A stretch of DNA of 13,676 nucleotides from Irpex lacteus (taxonomy: Eukaryota; Basidiomycota; Agaricomycetes; Polyporales; Irpicaceae): NCBI GenBank assembly GCA_001986395.2, contig MQVO02000237.1, forward strand, positions 1 through 13,676. Reading direction: 5' to 3'. The position numbers and the translations under genes were made by a program. Below the pieces are notes generated by a model. That model saw nothing but the letters and a program-made list of their open reading frames with translations. It searched no databases and was not told the origin of the DNA. Shown in pieces: positions 6,551-12,764 of the stretch (position 1 is the first letter of the stretch; each line of letters opens with the position of its first letter).

Positions 6551-6632
6551 AGTACAGTTTTGTTTCACCCTCCCTCCTCCCCTTTTTTTTATATAAAAAA
6601 AGGATAGAGGGGGGAGGATAGAGGATGTACTG
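6551..6632. repeat. Large imperfect hairpin with poly-T/poly-A centre
   Basis: An outer pair AGTACA/TGTACT and a pyrimidine-rich arm (CCTCCCTCCTCCCC plus eight T) face ATAT, poly-A and GGATAGAGGGGGGAGGATAG. The GGATAGAGG word is shared with the inverted-repeat element at 591-718. Confidence 0.65.
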
Positions 6633-6768
6633 CTGAAAAATATTATTTAGTAAAACTAAATAAACCACTGCTAAACCTAAGGTGTTATATAGTATAATAC
6701 TATTCTGAGTATAAAATAGACAGTGAAAGATTATGATAAAATAAAATATATATATAATAATATAGCTA

Positions 6769-6890
6769 TCCCCCCACCCTGTGGGCCCCACTTGATTTAT
6801 AAGGGCCCCACATTCCACAATCCACAATCCACAATCCACAAAGTGGGCTGGGGTGGGCTGGGCTGGCGTGGGCGGCAAGGAGGGGTGGGC
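6769..6890. other. GC-rich island with G-quadruplex motif
   Basis: About 120 bp of GC-rich DNA in an AT-rich genome. The left part has CCCCCCACCC and two GGGCCCC words (6783-6789, 6803-6809) that form small stems. The middle has CCACAAT tandem units. The right part is G-rich on the plus strand, with runs at 6845-6847, 6850-6853, 6855-6857, 6860-6862, 6870-6872, 6882-6885 and 6887-6889. Apparent ORFs on both strands through this island are low-complexity and not credible genes. It could be a GC cluster, a replication or transcription control site, or mobile. Confidence 0.75.
6814..6839. repeat. CCACAAT tandem repeat
   Basis: CCACAAT occurs three times head to tail followed by CCACAA, a 7-bp period, inside the GC-rich island between the GGGCCCC words and the G-runs. 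Confidence 0.9.
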
Positions 6891-6941
6891 AAATTTATTA
6901 AATATATATTTTTTTTGATTTTATTTCTTCCCTTTTTTTTT

Positions 6942-6972
6942 AATTAAATTAAATTAAATTAAATTAAATTAT
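6942..6972. repeat. AAATT tandem repeat
   Basis: About six AAATT/TTAAA-phase units follow a poly-T run. A slippage-type repeat. The rest of 6891-7165 is AT-rich, with CCCCCC near 7024 and a short inverted pair AAAGTTAAATC/TAACTTTCC around 7083-7102, and no gene. Confidence 0.8.
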
Positions 6973-7165
6973 TAAAAAGAAAAAGACCAAAATATATTAT
7001 TACTTATAAAAATTTATAAGAAAATAATACATGCCCCCCTTTTTTTATTTATAGAGGGCAGTGCAACGTTAGCTCTGGAAAAGAAAGTTAAATCTAACTT
7101 TCCTTTATTTTTTCTCCTTTTTTTATTATTATAAAAATAAAAAGGCATAAAGAAATTAAGAATAT

Positions 7166-7235
7166 AGTCTTTATCAGAATCGAACTGATACTTGCTACGT
7201 GAAGGGTAGCTGTACTGCCTTTATACAAAAAGACC
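7166..7235 (-). tRNA. trnE: tRNA-Glu(UUC)
   Basis: Minus strand acceptor GGTCTTT/AAAGACT, D stem GTAT/GTAC, anticodon stem GCTAC/GTAGC with loop CCTTCAC (UUC) and T arm ATCAG-TTCGATT-CTGAT. All stems pair. Third in transcription order of a three-tRNA cluster. Confidence 0.93.
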
Positions 7236-7256
7236 CGGTCTTTATTTTATTTCTAT

Positions 7257-7327
7257 TGCGGCATCAGGAATTGAACCTGCTCTAACAGCTCATGAGGCTA
7301 TTGTGCCAACCTTTACACTATACCGCA
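7257..7327 (-). tRNA. trnM: tRNA-Met(CAU)
   Basis: Minus strand acceptor TGCGGTA/TGCCGCA. Anticodon stem ATAGC/GCTGT encloses loop CTCATGA (CAU). T arm GCAGG-TTCAATT-CCTGA has one end mismatch. Whether it is initiator or elongator cannot be settled from sequence alone; a lysidine-modified Ile tRNA is also possible. Confidence 0.9.
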
Positions 7328-7369
7328 TGTATGGACACTATCTTATTATTAAGATTTTATTTTTGTTTT

Positions 7370-7451
7370 ACGAACAAAGAGACTTGAACTCTTAAGGGAT
7401 ATTCCCACTTCTACTTAAGAGAAGATTGTTTACCAATTTCAACATGTTCGT
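7370..7451 (-). tRNA. trnL: tRNA-Leu(UAA)
   Basis: A class II tRNA of 82 nt on the minus strand. Acceptor ACGAACA/TGTTCGT is perfect. Anticodon stem CTTCT/AGAAG encloses loop CTTAAGT (UAA). The long variable arm TGGGAATATCCC forms its own stem, and the T arm is AAGAG-TTCAAGT-CTCTT. Confidence 0.94.
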
Positions 7452-7453
7452 TT

Positions 7454-7477
7454 CCTTTTTTTTAATTAAAAAAAAGG
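7454..7477. repeat. Poly-T/poly-A hairpin 5' of tRNA-Leu
   Basis: CC, eight T, AATT, eight A and GG form a perfect hairpin immediately upstream of tRNA-Leu on its own strand. Same design as at 1474-1500. Confidence 0.65.
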
Positions 7478-7844
7478 GAGGGAAGGGCAAAATCTAATAA
7501 TCTAATTATAATATTTTATTTTATTTAATTATAAGACTCTTTTTAATTCTATTCTTTTATTAATACCCGGCTTTATTCTTAAATCCACAATCATCTTGTT
7601 TATTTTGGAGGATTAGCGTAAAGTAGAGTAAAGAAAGATAAGAACAGTTAAAATGTGACACCCAAAGAACAATTCATCTGTTTCTTCAATAGCACCTTCT
7701 ATCTTTTTAGGACAGTTATTCAATTTATTAATGGTTTTAATTAATGTTATACATTTAAAACATTTATTACTGGTCTTAATGTTTTTGTTATTGTTTTTTG
7801 AGTGGGTAAACCACCAAATGACATGCATCAATACACTTAAAAAT
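7478..7844 (-). other. Region 3' of the GIY-YIG ORF
   Basis: Spacer to about 7612. A minus-strand frame free of stops then runs from 7894 to 7613, overlapping the GIY-YIG ORF in another frame. Its 3' part (KTINKLNNCPKKIEGAIEET, then DELFFGCHILTVLIFLYS) is protein-like and could be the frameshifted continuation of the endonuclease. I cannot match it to the family. Confidence 0.3.
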
Positions 7845-8072
7845 TTATTTAGTATAGTCAATGACACGGTCCCAAAGGTTAACACCTGAGCCAACGTAAT
7901 AATTGCCTGTTACTGTGTTAAACCAACAATATACACCACTTAAACCATTCAAAAATTTTTTACAGTTGGGGTCAACTTTTAATAAGTCATAAGTAGTACT
8001 TCAAATGTAGTTAAAATTTGGTTGCTTTTTGTTCATATTTTTGTTCATATTTGTGTTCATGTTTATGTTCAT
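7845..8072 (-). CDS. GIY-YIG homing endonuclease, short ORF
   Basis: ATG at 8072 and TAA at 7845-7847 give 75 codons when the TGA at codon 24 is read as Trp. The N-terminus repeats MNxN units (MNINMNTNMNKNMNKK). The catalytic domain has SGVYCWFN (GIY element, 45-52), NYYVGSG (YIG element, 57-63) and NLWDR with the Arg (69) at the spacing of the catalytic Arg in I-TevI-like enzymes. Full-length GIY-YIG domains are about 90 residues plus a DNA-binding tail, so this protein stops soon after the catalytic Arg and is probably truncated. It begins 4 bp after the stop of the atp9-like fragment, the arrangement expected for a free-standing endonuclease attached to a gene end. Confidence 0.7.
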
Positions 8073-8076
8073 TTTA

Positions 8077-8166
8077 TTATGAGTACAATACAAGGAAGCC
8101 AATCATCAAAGCAAATAGCCCCGTTGCTTCAGCATTAAACTCTTTTTGACTAGCTCTTTCTATATC
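8077..8166 (-). pseudogene. atp9: atp9-like 3' end
   Basis: The minus frame ends EFNAEATGLFALMIGFLVLY, then Ser and TAA at 8077-8079. EAxGLFALMxxFLxLY resembles the second membrane helix of ATP synthase subunit c, where Glu lies in the proton-binding helix. The upstream codons (DIERASQK) do not look like subunit c, so only the last 20 or so residues are recognisable. An alternative is the hydrophobic end of an unrelated protein. It lies between a hairpin element and the GIY-YIG ORF, which suggests a mobile gene-end plus endonuclease unit. Confidence 0.45.
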
Positions 8167-8178
8167 TTTATAATATTG

Positions 8179-8230
8179 CCCCCCCAAAAAATTAGTTAGA
8201 ATTATTTCTAATTCCTAGTTTTTTTGGGGA
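8179..8230. repeat. CTAG hairpin element
   Basis: CCCCAAAAAA and TTTTTTTGGGG form the outer stem, and TAGTTAGAATTA-TTTC-TAATTCCTAG the inner stem (GAAA loop on the minus strand). It separates the atp9-like fragment from the acidic ORF, supplying the last residues (PQKN) and TAG stop of that ORF. Confidence 0.9.
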
Positions 8231-8436
8231 TCTGCTAATTCTTTTTCCAGTTTTTCCTTTTGATTTTTTTTACTGGAATGCTCAACCTTTTCTTCATCAT
8301 TATCATCTGAACGTTCACGTTTTTTCCCTGAAACGTAAAGAAGAATAGAATCTGAAATTAGGAACCTCAGTAATAAATTGAAACATAAAAAAAAGTCACA
8401 CAACATCCATAAAATGTCAGTAAAGAATACCACCCT
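8215..8436 (-). pseudogene. Acidic membrane ORF, copy B, cut by hairpin
   Basis: The minus frame reads VVFFTDILWMLCDFFLCFNL, then LLRFLISDSILLYVSGKKRE and a highly charged tail (RSDDNDEEKVEHSSKKNQKE and onward) ending in DPQKN. It has one or two hydrophobic segments followed by a charged domain. The last codons come from the hairpin arm, so the original C-terminus has been lost. It is homologous to copy A upstream; both begin VVFFTDIL. Function unknown. The apparent start is GTG, and the frame is open further upstream. Confidence 0.5.
8362..8436. repeat. 75-bp direct repeat, copy 1
   Basis: Matches 8642-8716 over 75 bp with about 11 mismatches by eye (roughly 85% identity) and no gap, at a 280-bp period. 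It corresponds to the N-terminal hydrophobic part of the duplicated acidic ORF. Confidence 0.85.
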
Positions 8437-8757
8437 GAAAATAACAAAAATTTATTCCTATTATTACTATCGTCTTCGTCTTCGTCTTCCAACCTTCCCC
8501 ATGTTATCATATCCTCCTGCCCATTAATCGACAATTCAATCTCGTCTTGGATAACAGGCAGGTCAGGGATAGGACCCCTATCCCAACCTTTTTATGAACA
8601 TTAGCATAAAGAAAAGGTGATGGTTTAAAATTTATTACTATGAACCTCAGTAGTAAATAGATACGTATAAAAAAGCCAAACGACATCGACAAAATGTCAG
8701 TAAAGAATACCACCCTCAACAAATATGTTAATTTAAAGGAGTTGACTCGTCTTACAC
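8437..8757 (-). pseudogene. Acidic membrane ORF, copy A, frameshifted
   Basis: The minus frame from about 8757 reads VVFFTDILSMSFGFFIRIYL, LLRFIVINFKPSPFLYANVH and KK. A 1-nt frame change near 8590 then restores a convincing protein: GWDRGPIPDLPVIQDEIELS, INGQEDMITWGRLEDEDEDD and NNRNKF. The Glu-Asp run is encoded by a GAAGAC tandem repeat. The family is not recognised. With copy B 280 bp downstream it forms a tandem duplication. Confidence 0.5.
8642..8716. repeat. 75-bp direct repeat, copy 2
   Basis: Partner of 8362-8436. The last 25 bp, through AATGTCAGTAAAGAATACCA, are identical in the two copies. Confidence 0.85.
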
Positions 8758-8931
8758 CCTATCTTCTAGGTGATATGATAAGAGTTCTCCCTCAATTATA
8801 AAAAGAATAGGGGAGAAATAAAAGTTTTTTGGGAGAATGCTCAAACAACCAAACCTTTTTTATTTACAGGGTAAGGCTCTCCTTCTACAAAGATGATTAG
8901 TTTTTATTTGCTAAATTTAGTCATTTCACCA
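8758..8931 (-). other. Possible coding remnant upstream of the acidic ORFs
   Basis: The minus strand shows a short run FVEGEPYPVNKKGLVV followed by TGA(Trp)-AFSQKTF. It looks like protein but is too short to classify. TTTTTTGGG at 8824-8832 resembles a hairpin arm. Confidence 0.25.
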
Positions 8932-9010
8932 TAAAACTAGTTATAATTAATTATCCCGGTATTATTAAAATTTAATTAAATTAAATTTTAATTAGAGCCT
9001 AGTTTTTTGG
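8932..9010. repeat. Long CTAG palindromic element (left copy)
   Basis: Ends are AAAACTAG and CTAGTTTTTTGG. The centre contains TAATTAATTATCCCGG and an AT palindrome AAATTTAATTAAATTAAATT. Positions 8944-9008 are the exact reverse complement of 13269-13333 (65 bp). It borders the LAGLIDADG remnant on its right. Confidence 0.9.
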
Positions 9011-9750
9011 GTGGATTAACAGAAAAATGGTATGATTTTTTCAAAATTATCCTTAAATTTAAGACATTGATAATCAACCCTAGTTCGTTTAAATATAAGA
9101 ATATGTACCGCAACCAGAGAAAATCAATTAAACTTCTAATCAGAATCTCATCCCTTCTATTTTTAGTTATACAAAATACTAATTTTACGTAAAACCCAAA
9201 AGAAGTCTGTTTTCAGTTATCGAGAAACAACCATCTCCAGATGTTAAACCCGCCGTTCAATAAGGATGTGGAATATTTGTATTTACAGATAAAGGTTTTA
9301 AGGCTGGCATAGTGTTAGGAAAAGCAACCTTTAATGATTCGGTTATACCATGGTTTACATAAGCTTTAATAAAGATAATCTACTGTAAACCTTCCATTGT
9401 TAAATGTTCTTTAGCATTAATCATGTTTACTACGGATATAAAAATAAGGAAATCACCTAACTTTTGAGTTATTTAAAGGATATTTGACAAAGTGATGACT
9501 GTAGTTATATCTTCCATAGAAGATACAAAGTATTCACAGTTTTTATCCACAGATATTCTACCTACACCTCCAAAATAAGATTGAATCTTTTGCAATAAGG
9601 TAAGTCTAGCAAATAAGACAGTTTGATAAGACACATTCTACATGTCAACCTATACGAGTTTTCGTAGTCCTTCAAATTTAAATCAGAATTTATTTTAAAT
9701 TGCGCTTGAATCTCTCATTGATAAATTTATTCTTATCAATTTTTATTTGT
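9005..9750 (-). pseudogene. Double-motif LAGLIDADG endonuclease remnant
   Basis: Read on the minus strand across about four frames. WEIQAQFKINSDLNLKDYEN (about 9660-9720) is followed by LTLLQKIQSYFGGVGRISVD, KNCEYFVSSMEDITTVIT, a stop, QKLGDFLIFISVVNMINAKE, HLTMEGLQ, a stop, then KVAFPNTMPALK and HPYWTAGLTSGDGCFSI, which is the second LAGLIDADG-type motif. After another stop come DEILIRSLIDFL and RVDYQCLKFKDNFEKIIPFF, ending at the hairpin at 9010. Nearly a whole two-domain enzyme is recognisable, but several stops and frameshifts kill it. The open plus-strand frame at 9007-9192 is its antisense shadow. Hairpins lie on both sides (8932-9010 and 9836-9881). Confidence 0.8.
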
Positions 9751-9835
9751 GAAAAAGTCTAGGGAAATACTATCCAAGTTGGACCCTGGGAGATAACTTT
9801 CCAATAAACTTTCTCCATTTTAGAGTTGGTCCTCA

Positions 9836-9881
9836 CCCTAAAACACTAGTTAGATTTATTCTAATTCCTAGTTTTTAGGGG
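9836..9881. repeat. CTAG hairpin element
   Basis: CCCTAAAACACTAG and CTAGTTTTTAGGGG pair as arms around TTAGATTTATTCTAATTC. It separates the two LAGLIDADG remnants. Confidence 0.85.
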
Positions 9882-9894
9882 ATTCCGATTTAAA

Positions 9895-10325
9895 AAATTA
9901 AAAATTATTTTTCTTCCTTTATTCATTTCTGCTTTTATTTTACGTATTTAATCTAGTCCCTCTTGATTTAAATGACTTTTGTCTATCCCCCTTTTTTTAA
10001 GGATATCAGCGATTTGGATAAAATTAGAAAAATCGTTACTTTTAAGACATAAAATAGGATATTTAATAAAGAAAGGAATTATTTTATCATAAATATCACT
10101 TAACTTATGTACAACAATATCTAATAATTGAACATTTTCACCTTCAAGTAAATGACCACATCCTAAAAAATTTTTAATATTAGTTAATAAAAATCTATCT
10201 CGAGTATGTTGAGTAATTTTAAATCTTAAAATTGTTTGATAACCTAAAGAAATTGTTTTTGACTGTTTAATGTTGACTAAAAAACACCCCTCAGCACTAG
10301 TAAATCCTTAAATTCACATAGGGTC
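9895..10325 (-). pseudogene. LAGLIDADG endonuclease C-terminal domain remnant
   Basis: One minus-strand frame of about 143 codons with only two stops and TGA as Trp. It begins DPMWI, stop, GFTSAEGCFLVNIKQSKTIS, which is a LAGLIDADG motif. It continues FKITQHTRDRFLLTNIKNFL, GCGHLLEGENVQLLDIVV, YDKIIPFFIKYPILCLKSND, FIQIADILKKRG, HLNQEGLD, stop, IRKIKAEMNKGRK. This is a complete second LAGLIDADG domain with its usual KYPIL and EGLxxIRKIKxxMNKGR ending. The first domain is missing, and the fragment is framed by hairpins at 9836-9881 and 10334-10385. It lacks an initiation codon, so a plain ORF search misses it. Confidence 0.85.
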
Positions 10326-10333
10326 AGGAATAA

Positions 10334-10385
10334 TCCAAAAAAACTAGTTAGAATTATTTCTAATGACTAGTTTTTTTTTGGGGGG
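10334..10385. repeat. CTAG hairpin element
   Basis: CCAAAAAAACTAG and CTAGTTTTTTTTTGG arms enclose TTAGAATTATTTCTAATGA. The centre is identical to that of the hairpin at 10825-10868. Confidence 0.9.
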
Positions 10386-10824
10386 TTATTAGAAACTATA
10401 GGTCTATTTACAGGAACAACTTCAGGTAAAGCTGTTTTTAATTAATCTTAAAGTCCTAAATTTAAGGATGCTTTGAATGCAATTAATTTATCTAGACCTT
10501 TTTTAGTCTAGTGTACCAGCAGACTGGGCCGCCTGTAGAAGATACAAAGTAAAGTAGAATGGTAGAATAATTGTTTGATAGTAAAAAACAATAATTTAAG
10601 TAGAGTAGATTTTGGGTCATTTATAAGAAAATAACTAAAAATAAGATGAGAAGATGCAACTTCACTTAGAAAATAAAAAAAATAAAAGAATAGAATTAAA
10701 AAGAGTAAAGTTATTCATTTTATCTATTTAAGTAAAGAAGAGAGATAATCTTTACTAAATAGTAATAATATAAATAATTTGTATTCAAAGACTAAATATA
10801 TCTTATAAATTTTACTAAAGAATA
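10386..10824. other. Hairpin-bounded module with no intact gene
   Basis: Near its left end the plus strand reads LLETIGLFTGTTSGKAVFN, stop, then SPKFKDALNAINLSRPF, a short protein-like remnant I cannot classify. The rest, from about 10540, is A-rich with no frame. The word AGAAGATACAAAGTA (about 10537-10551) also occurs at 9520-9534. Confidence 0.4.
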
Positions 10825-10868
10825 CCCAAAAAAACTAGTTAGAATTATTTCTAATGACTAGTTTTTTG
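10825..10868. repeat. CTAG hairpin element
   Basis: CCCAAAAAAACTAG and CTAGTTTTTTGG arms enclose TTAGAATTATTTCTAATGA. It closes the module that begins at the 10334-10385 copy. Confidence 0.9.
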
Positions 10869-10986
10869 GTAGGGGTATAAGATCTGGGGTGCTCCTAAAT
10901 TAAAAATTTATTTTTCTTCTAAAAGAGTAGAGTTTATCCTTTATCCGTAAAAGGGGCAAAGATGGGAGGAAGATATAAAAAGGGAA

Positions 10987-11057
10987 AAGAGCATAGTTTA
11001 ATTGTAGAATTGTGGTCTCCAAAACCTTAGGTAGGTGTTCGAGTCACCTTGCTCTTG
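10987..11057 (+). tRNA. trnW: tRNA-Trp(CCA)
   Basis: Acceptor AAGAGCA/TGCTCTT is perfect. The D arm is GTTT-AATTGTA-GAAT. Anticodon stem GTGGT/ACCTT has one mismatch and encloses loop CTCCAAA (CCA). The T arm is AGGTG-TTCGAGT-CACCT. A CCA anticodon decodes UGG. Reading UGA, which occurs in nearby ORFs, would need a modified C34 or another tRNA with UCA. Confidence 0.9.
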
Positions 11058-11072
11058 CAAAATAAAAATAAT

Positions 11073-11653
11073 AGTTCCCTCTGTGCTCTCCAGGAAATTC
11101 AGTTCCACCATTATCCCTGCTTTTAATCATTGTTCCAATACGTGTTTGTGTCGTATCGGAGTTTTTTCATTAAGAACTTGTGGCTTATCCTGTCAAAACA
11201 TTTAGCTATGTCAGCTTCCACTATTCAATGAGGGTGAATAGTTTTATCCATAAGAATGATTATGGCAGTGACTGCGTCATGTGTGGACCTTGATTTCCTG
11301 AACCCAAAGGAGTTTTTGTCTGATTTGGCTTCTACAGCCGGGTCAATTCCTAAATGATATATTACTTGAACTGCTCGGTCAATCATTGTCGGAATACCTA
11401 ACGGACGTTTTTCCTTTGAGCCTGGTTTGGTAATCATTACCCTTCTTACAAGCTGTGCTTTATAATTCTCGGGATGCTTCATTATACTATTCAGCTCTTC
11501 TATAGCTTTTAAATATTCTGTCGGACTGTTTCAGGTAATTCCATCTACTCCAGCCGTCTTACTTCCTTTGTTGGTTACAACTTTTCTTATTGCCAAAGCT
11601 TTCGCTTCAAAACTTTGCAGCAATATTCATTGTAAATTATACACTTCTTTCAT
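11073..11653 (-). pseudogene. Group II intron reverse transcriptase remnant (RT0 to RT4)
   Basis: Minus frame from ATG at 11653. It contains NLQ-Trp(TGA)-ILLQSFEAKALAIRKV, then VTNKGSKTAGVDGIT-Trp(TGA), YKAQLVRRVMITKPGSKEKR, PLGIPTMIDRAVQVIYHLG, NSFGFRKSRSTHDAVTAIII, PH-Trp(TGA)-IVEADIAKCFDRIS and HKFLMKKL. A 1-nt shift near 11150 continues VLEQWLKAGIMVELNF and LESTEGT. The blocks are group II RT motifs 0-3 and the first catalytic Asp (ADIxxCFD). The sequence ends just before the PQGG motif, so YADD, maturase and endonuclease domains are absent. A plain ORF call breaks at the TGA at 11222-11224. tRNA-Trp follows on the other strand. Confidence 0.88.
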
Positions 11654-11764
11654 ATTATTCTTCGATGTAGCAAAAACTAAAAATAAATTAAATTTGGGGG
11701 GGAAGGGTTAAAACAAAGCAGAAAAAGATTTATTATTAAATAATATTAAAAAGGCTGTTAATTA

Positions 11765-11961
11765 AACTGTTTCTGTATGGGTATACAAAAGTGTTAACAA
11801 TAAAATTTATATTGCTAAATGATAATAAACCTACTTTTAGTTCTAAATTAGAAGCAACTAAAGAATTAAAAATGAGTGCTAAAACAATTAGCAGGTATTT
11901 AGATACTCATAAAGAGTATAAAGGATTATATTTTTATAGTGTTGCTTTAGAGATTAATTAA
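11765..11961 (+). pseudogene. NUMOD1 tail of a homing endonuclease
   Basis: SVWVYKSVNNKIYIA, then a 1-nt shift and NDNKPTFSSKLEATKELKM, SAKTISRYLDTHKEYKGLYF and YSVALEIN to TAA at 11959-11961. KPTFSSxxEAxKELxxSxKTIxRYLDTxKxYKGLYFYS is a clear NUMOD1 helix-turn-helix module, the DNA-binding end of GIY-YIG and related endonucleases in fungal mitochondrial introns. The catalytic domain is not present upstream. It runs into group I intron core sequence, so it is the remains of an intron-encoded enzyme. Confidence 0.75.
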
Positions 11962-12150
11962 AAGGTAAGATTTAGGGTAAGGTGTGAGAAACTTTACTTG
12001 GCCTCTAGCAAAAGGAAACCTATTGCTAAAAACTATCAAATTGTCGGGAACACCTTAAAGCTATTTTAACTAAATGTGTTAGGTAACTAATTCATGGCTC
12101 AGGTAATGACTCGAGGTATGGTAAAATCGAAATAGAGGCACGTAAGGAAA
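11962..12150 (+). ncRNA. Group I intron core remnant
   Basis: ATCAAATTGTCGGGAACACC (12036-12055) followed by TTAAAGCTATTTTAAC is typical of the R/P7 to P3 region of group IB introns in fungal mtDNA. GGTAATGACTCGAGGTATGG (12102-12121) fits the downstream part that closes P3/P7. The preceding TTGGCCTCTAGCAAAAGGAA and CTATTGCTAAA fit the P4-P6 side. I could not place a clear P1, P10 or exon junction, and endonuclease remnants sit on both sides, so splicing is unlikely. Confidence 0.65.
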
Positions 12151-12361
12151 TAGATGAAGGTGGTGAAGGTGGGGAAGGTGGGGACCAAGGTTCCACTATC
12201 GTTCCACAAAGGTTACTAACCAAAAGAAATTAATTATAATTAAAGAAGAAAGAATAGAGTGTCTGAATTGGATATACTCTATGAGCTTACCAGGCTCTTA
12301 TGCTTTCCATTACATTAACTCGCATCAGGGGATTTAGGGAAATATTTAAAATAATATAAAA
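12085..12361 (+). pseudogene. Leader of a LAGLIDADG-type intron ORF with EGG expansion
   Basis: Overlapping the intron core, one frame reads LIHGSGNDSRYGKIEIEARK, EIDEGGEGGEGGDQGSTIVP and QRLLTKRN to TAA. After a shift comes IKEERIECLNWIYSMSLPGS, YAFHYINSHQGI and a stop. HGSGNDxRYGKIEIEARKEID and VKExRxE are the core-encoded leader that often precedes LAGLIDADG endonucleases in fungal group I introns. The usual short segment after EID is enlarged here by a 9-bp repeat (GAAGGTGGG, 12156-12182) encoding Glu-Gly-Gly. The LAGLIDADG domain itself does not follow. Family recognition is from memory. Confidence 0.6.
12156..12182. repeat. GAAGGTGGG 9-bp tandem repeat
   Basis: Three tandem units (one ending GGT). 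G-rich, in frame as EGG repeats within the intron leader ORF. Confidence 0.9.
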
Positions 12362-12764
12362 TTGAAATCTTAAAAGAAGCACTATTATTAATTGAGATAC
12401 AAAATAATAAAATAATTATTTTAGTGTAGTATATTAACATTCATAAATATTGTATCTTATTTATAAAACACTTAATTATCAGGACCTGAGAAAAAAATAA
12501 AACGTATGTATATTATTTCTTAAGTGGATTGTTAAATGATAATTAACTATTTTTAAGTATATACCTTTTTATTAAAAAAAGGAAAGAAGCTAAGTATAAA
12601 AATTTTAATTATCTAAGTACATTAATACTATCTTTATTTATGTATAAAAATAAAAATTTATATATATAGATTTTTAGTAGTATATTTAATTTCATAAATA
12701 TTATGCAAAAATTAAATAAAATCCAAAAATTAAAATCAAATCAGTATTTTATCTAGGCTAATTA
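12362..12764. other. AT-rich spacer
   Basis: About 400 bp of very AT-rich DNA with a poly-T/poly-A patch near 12568-12580 and no credible frame, tRNA or family repeat. It may contain the leader of the next ORF. Confidence 0.5.

Noticed and set aside
6814..6839. CRISPR-like array
   Set aside because: A contiguous 7-bp tandem repeat without spacers, in mitochondrial DNA.
6516..6947. Open frames on both strands through the GC island
   Set aside because: Low-complexity translations of the hairpin, CCACAAT repeats and G-runs; no credible protein.
8585..8600. Possible programmed -1 frameshift at TAAAAAGG in the acidic ORF
   Set aside because: The run has too few A residues for a standard X XXY YYZ heptamer and no clear downstream structure; ordinary decay explains it.
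9007..9192. Open plus-strand frame of 61 codons
   Set aside because: Antisense of LAGLIDADG segments RVDYQCLKFKDNFEKIIPFF and DEILIRSLIDFL; it also starts inside the hairpin arm.
12240..12330. tRNA-like arms (GAGC-TTACCAG-GCTC)
   Set aside because: No acceptor or T arm can be built; the sequence fits a protein-coding leader remnant better.
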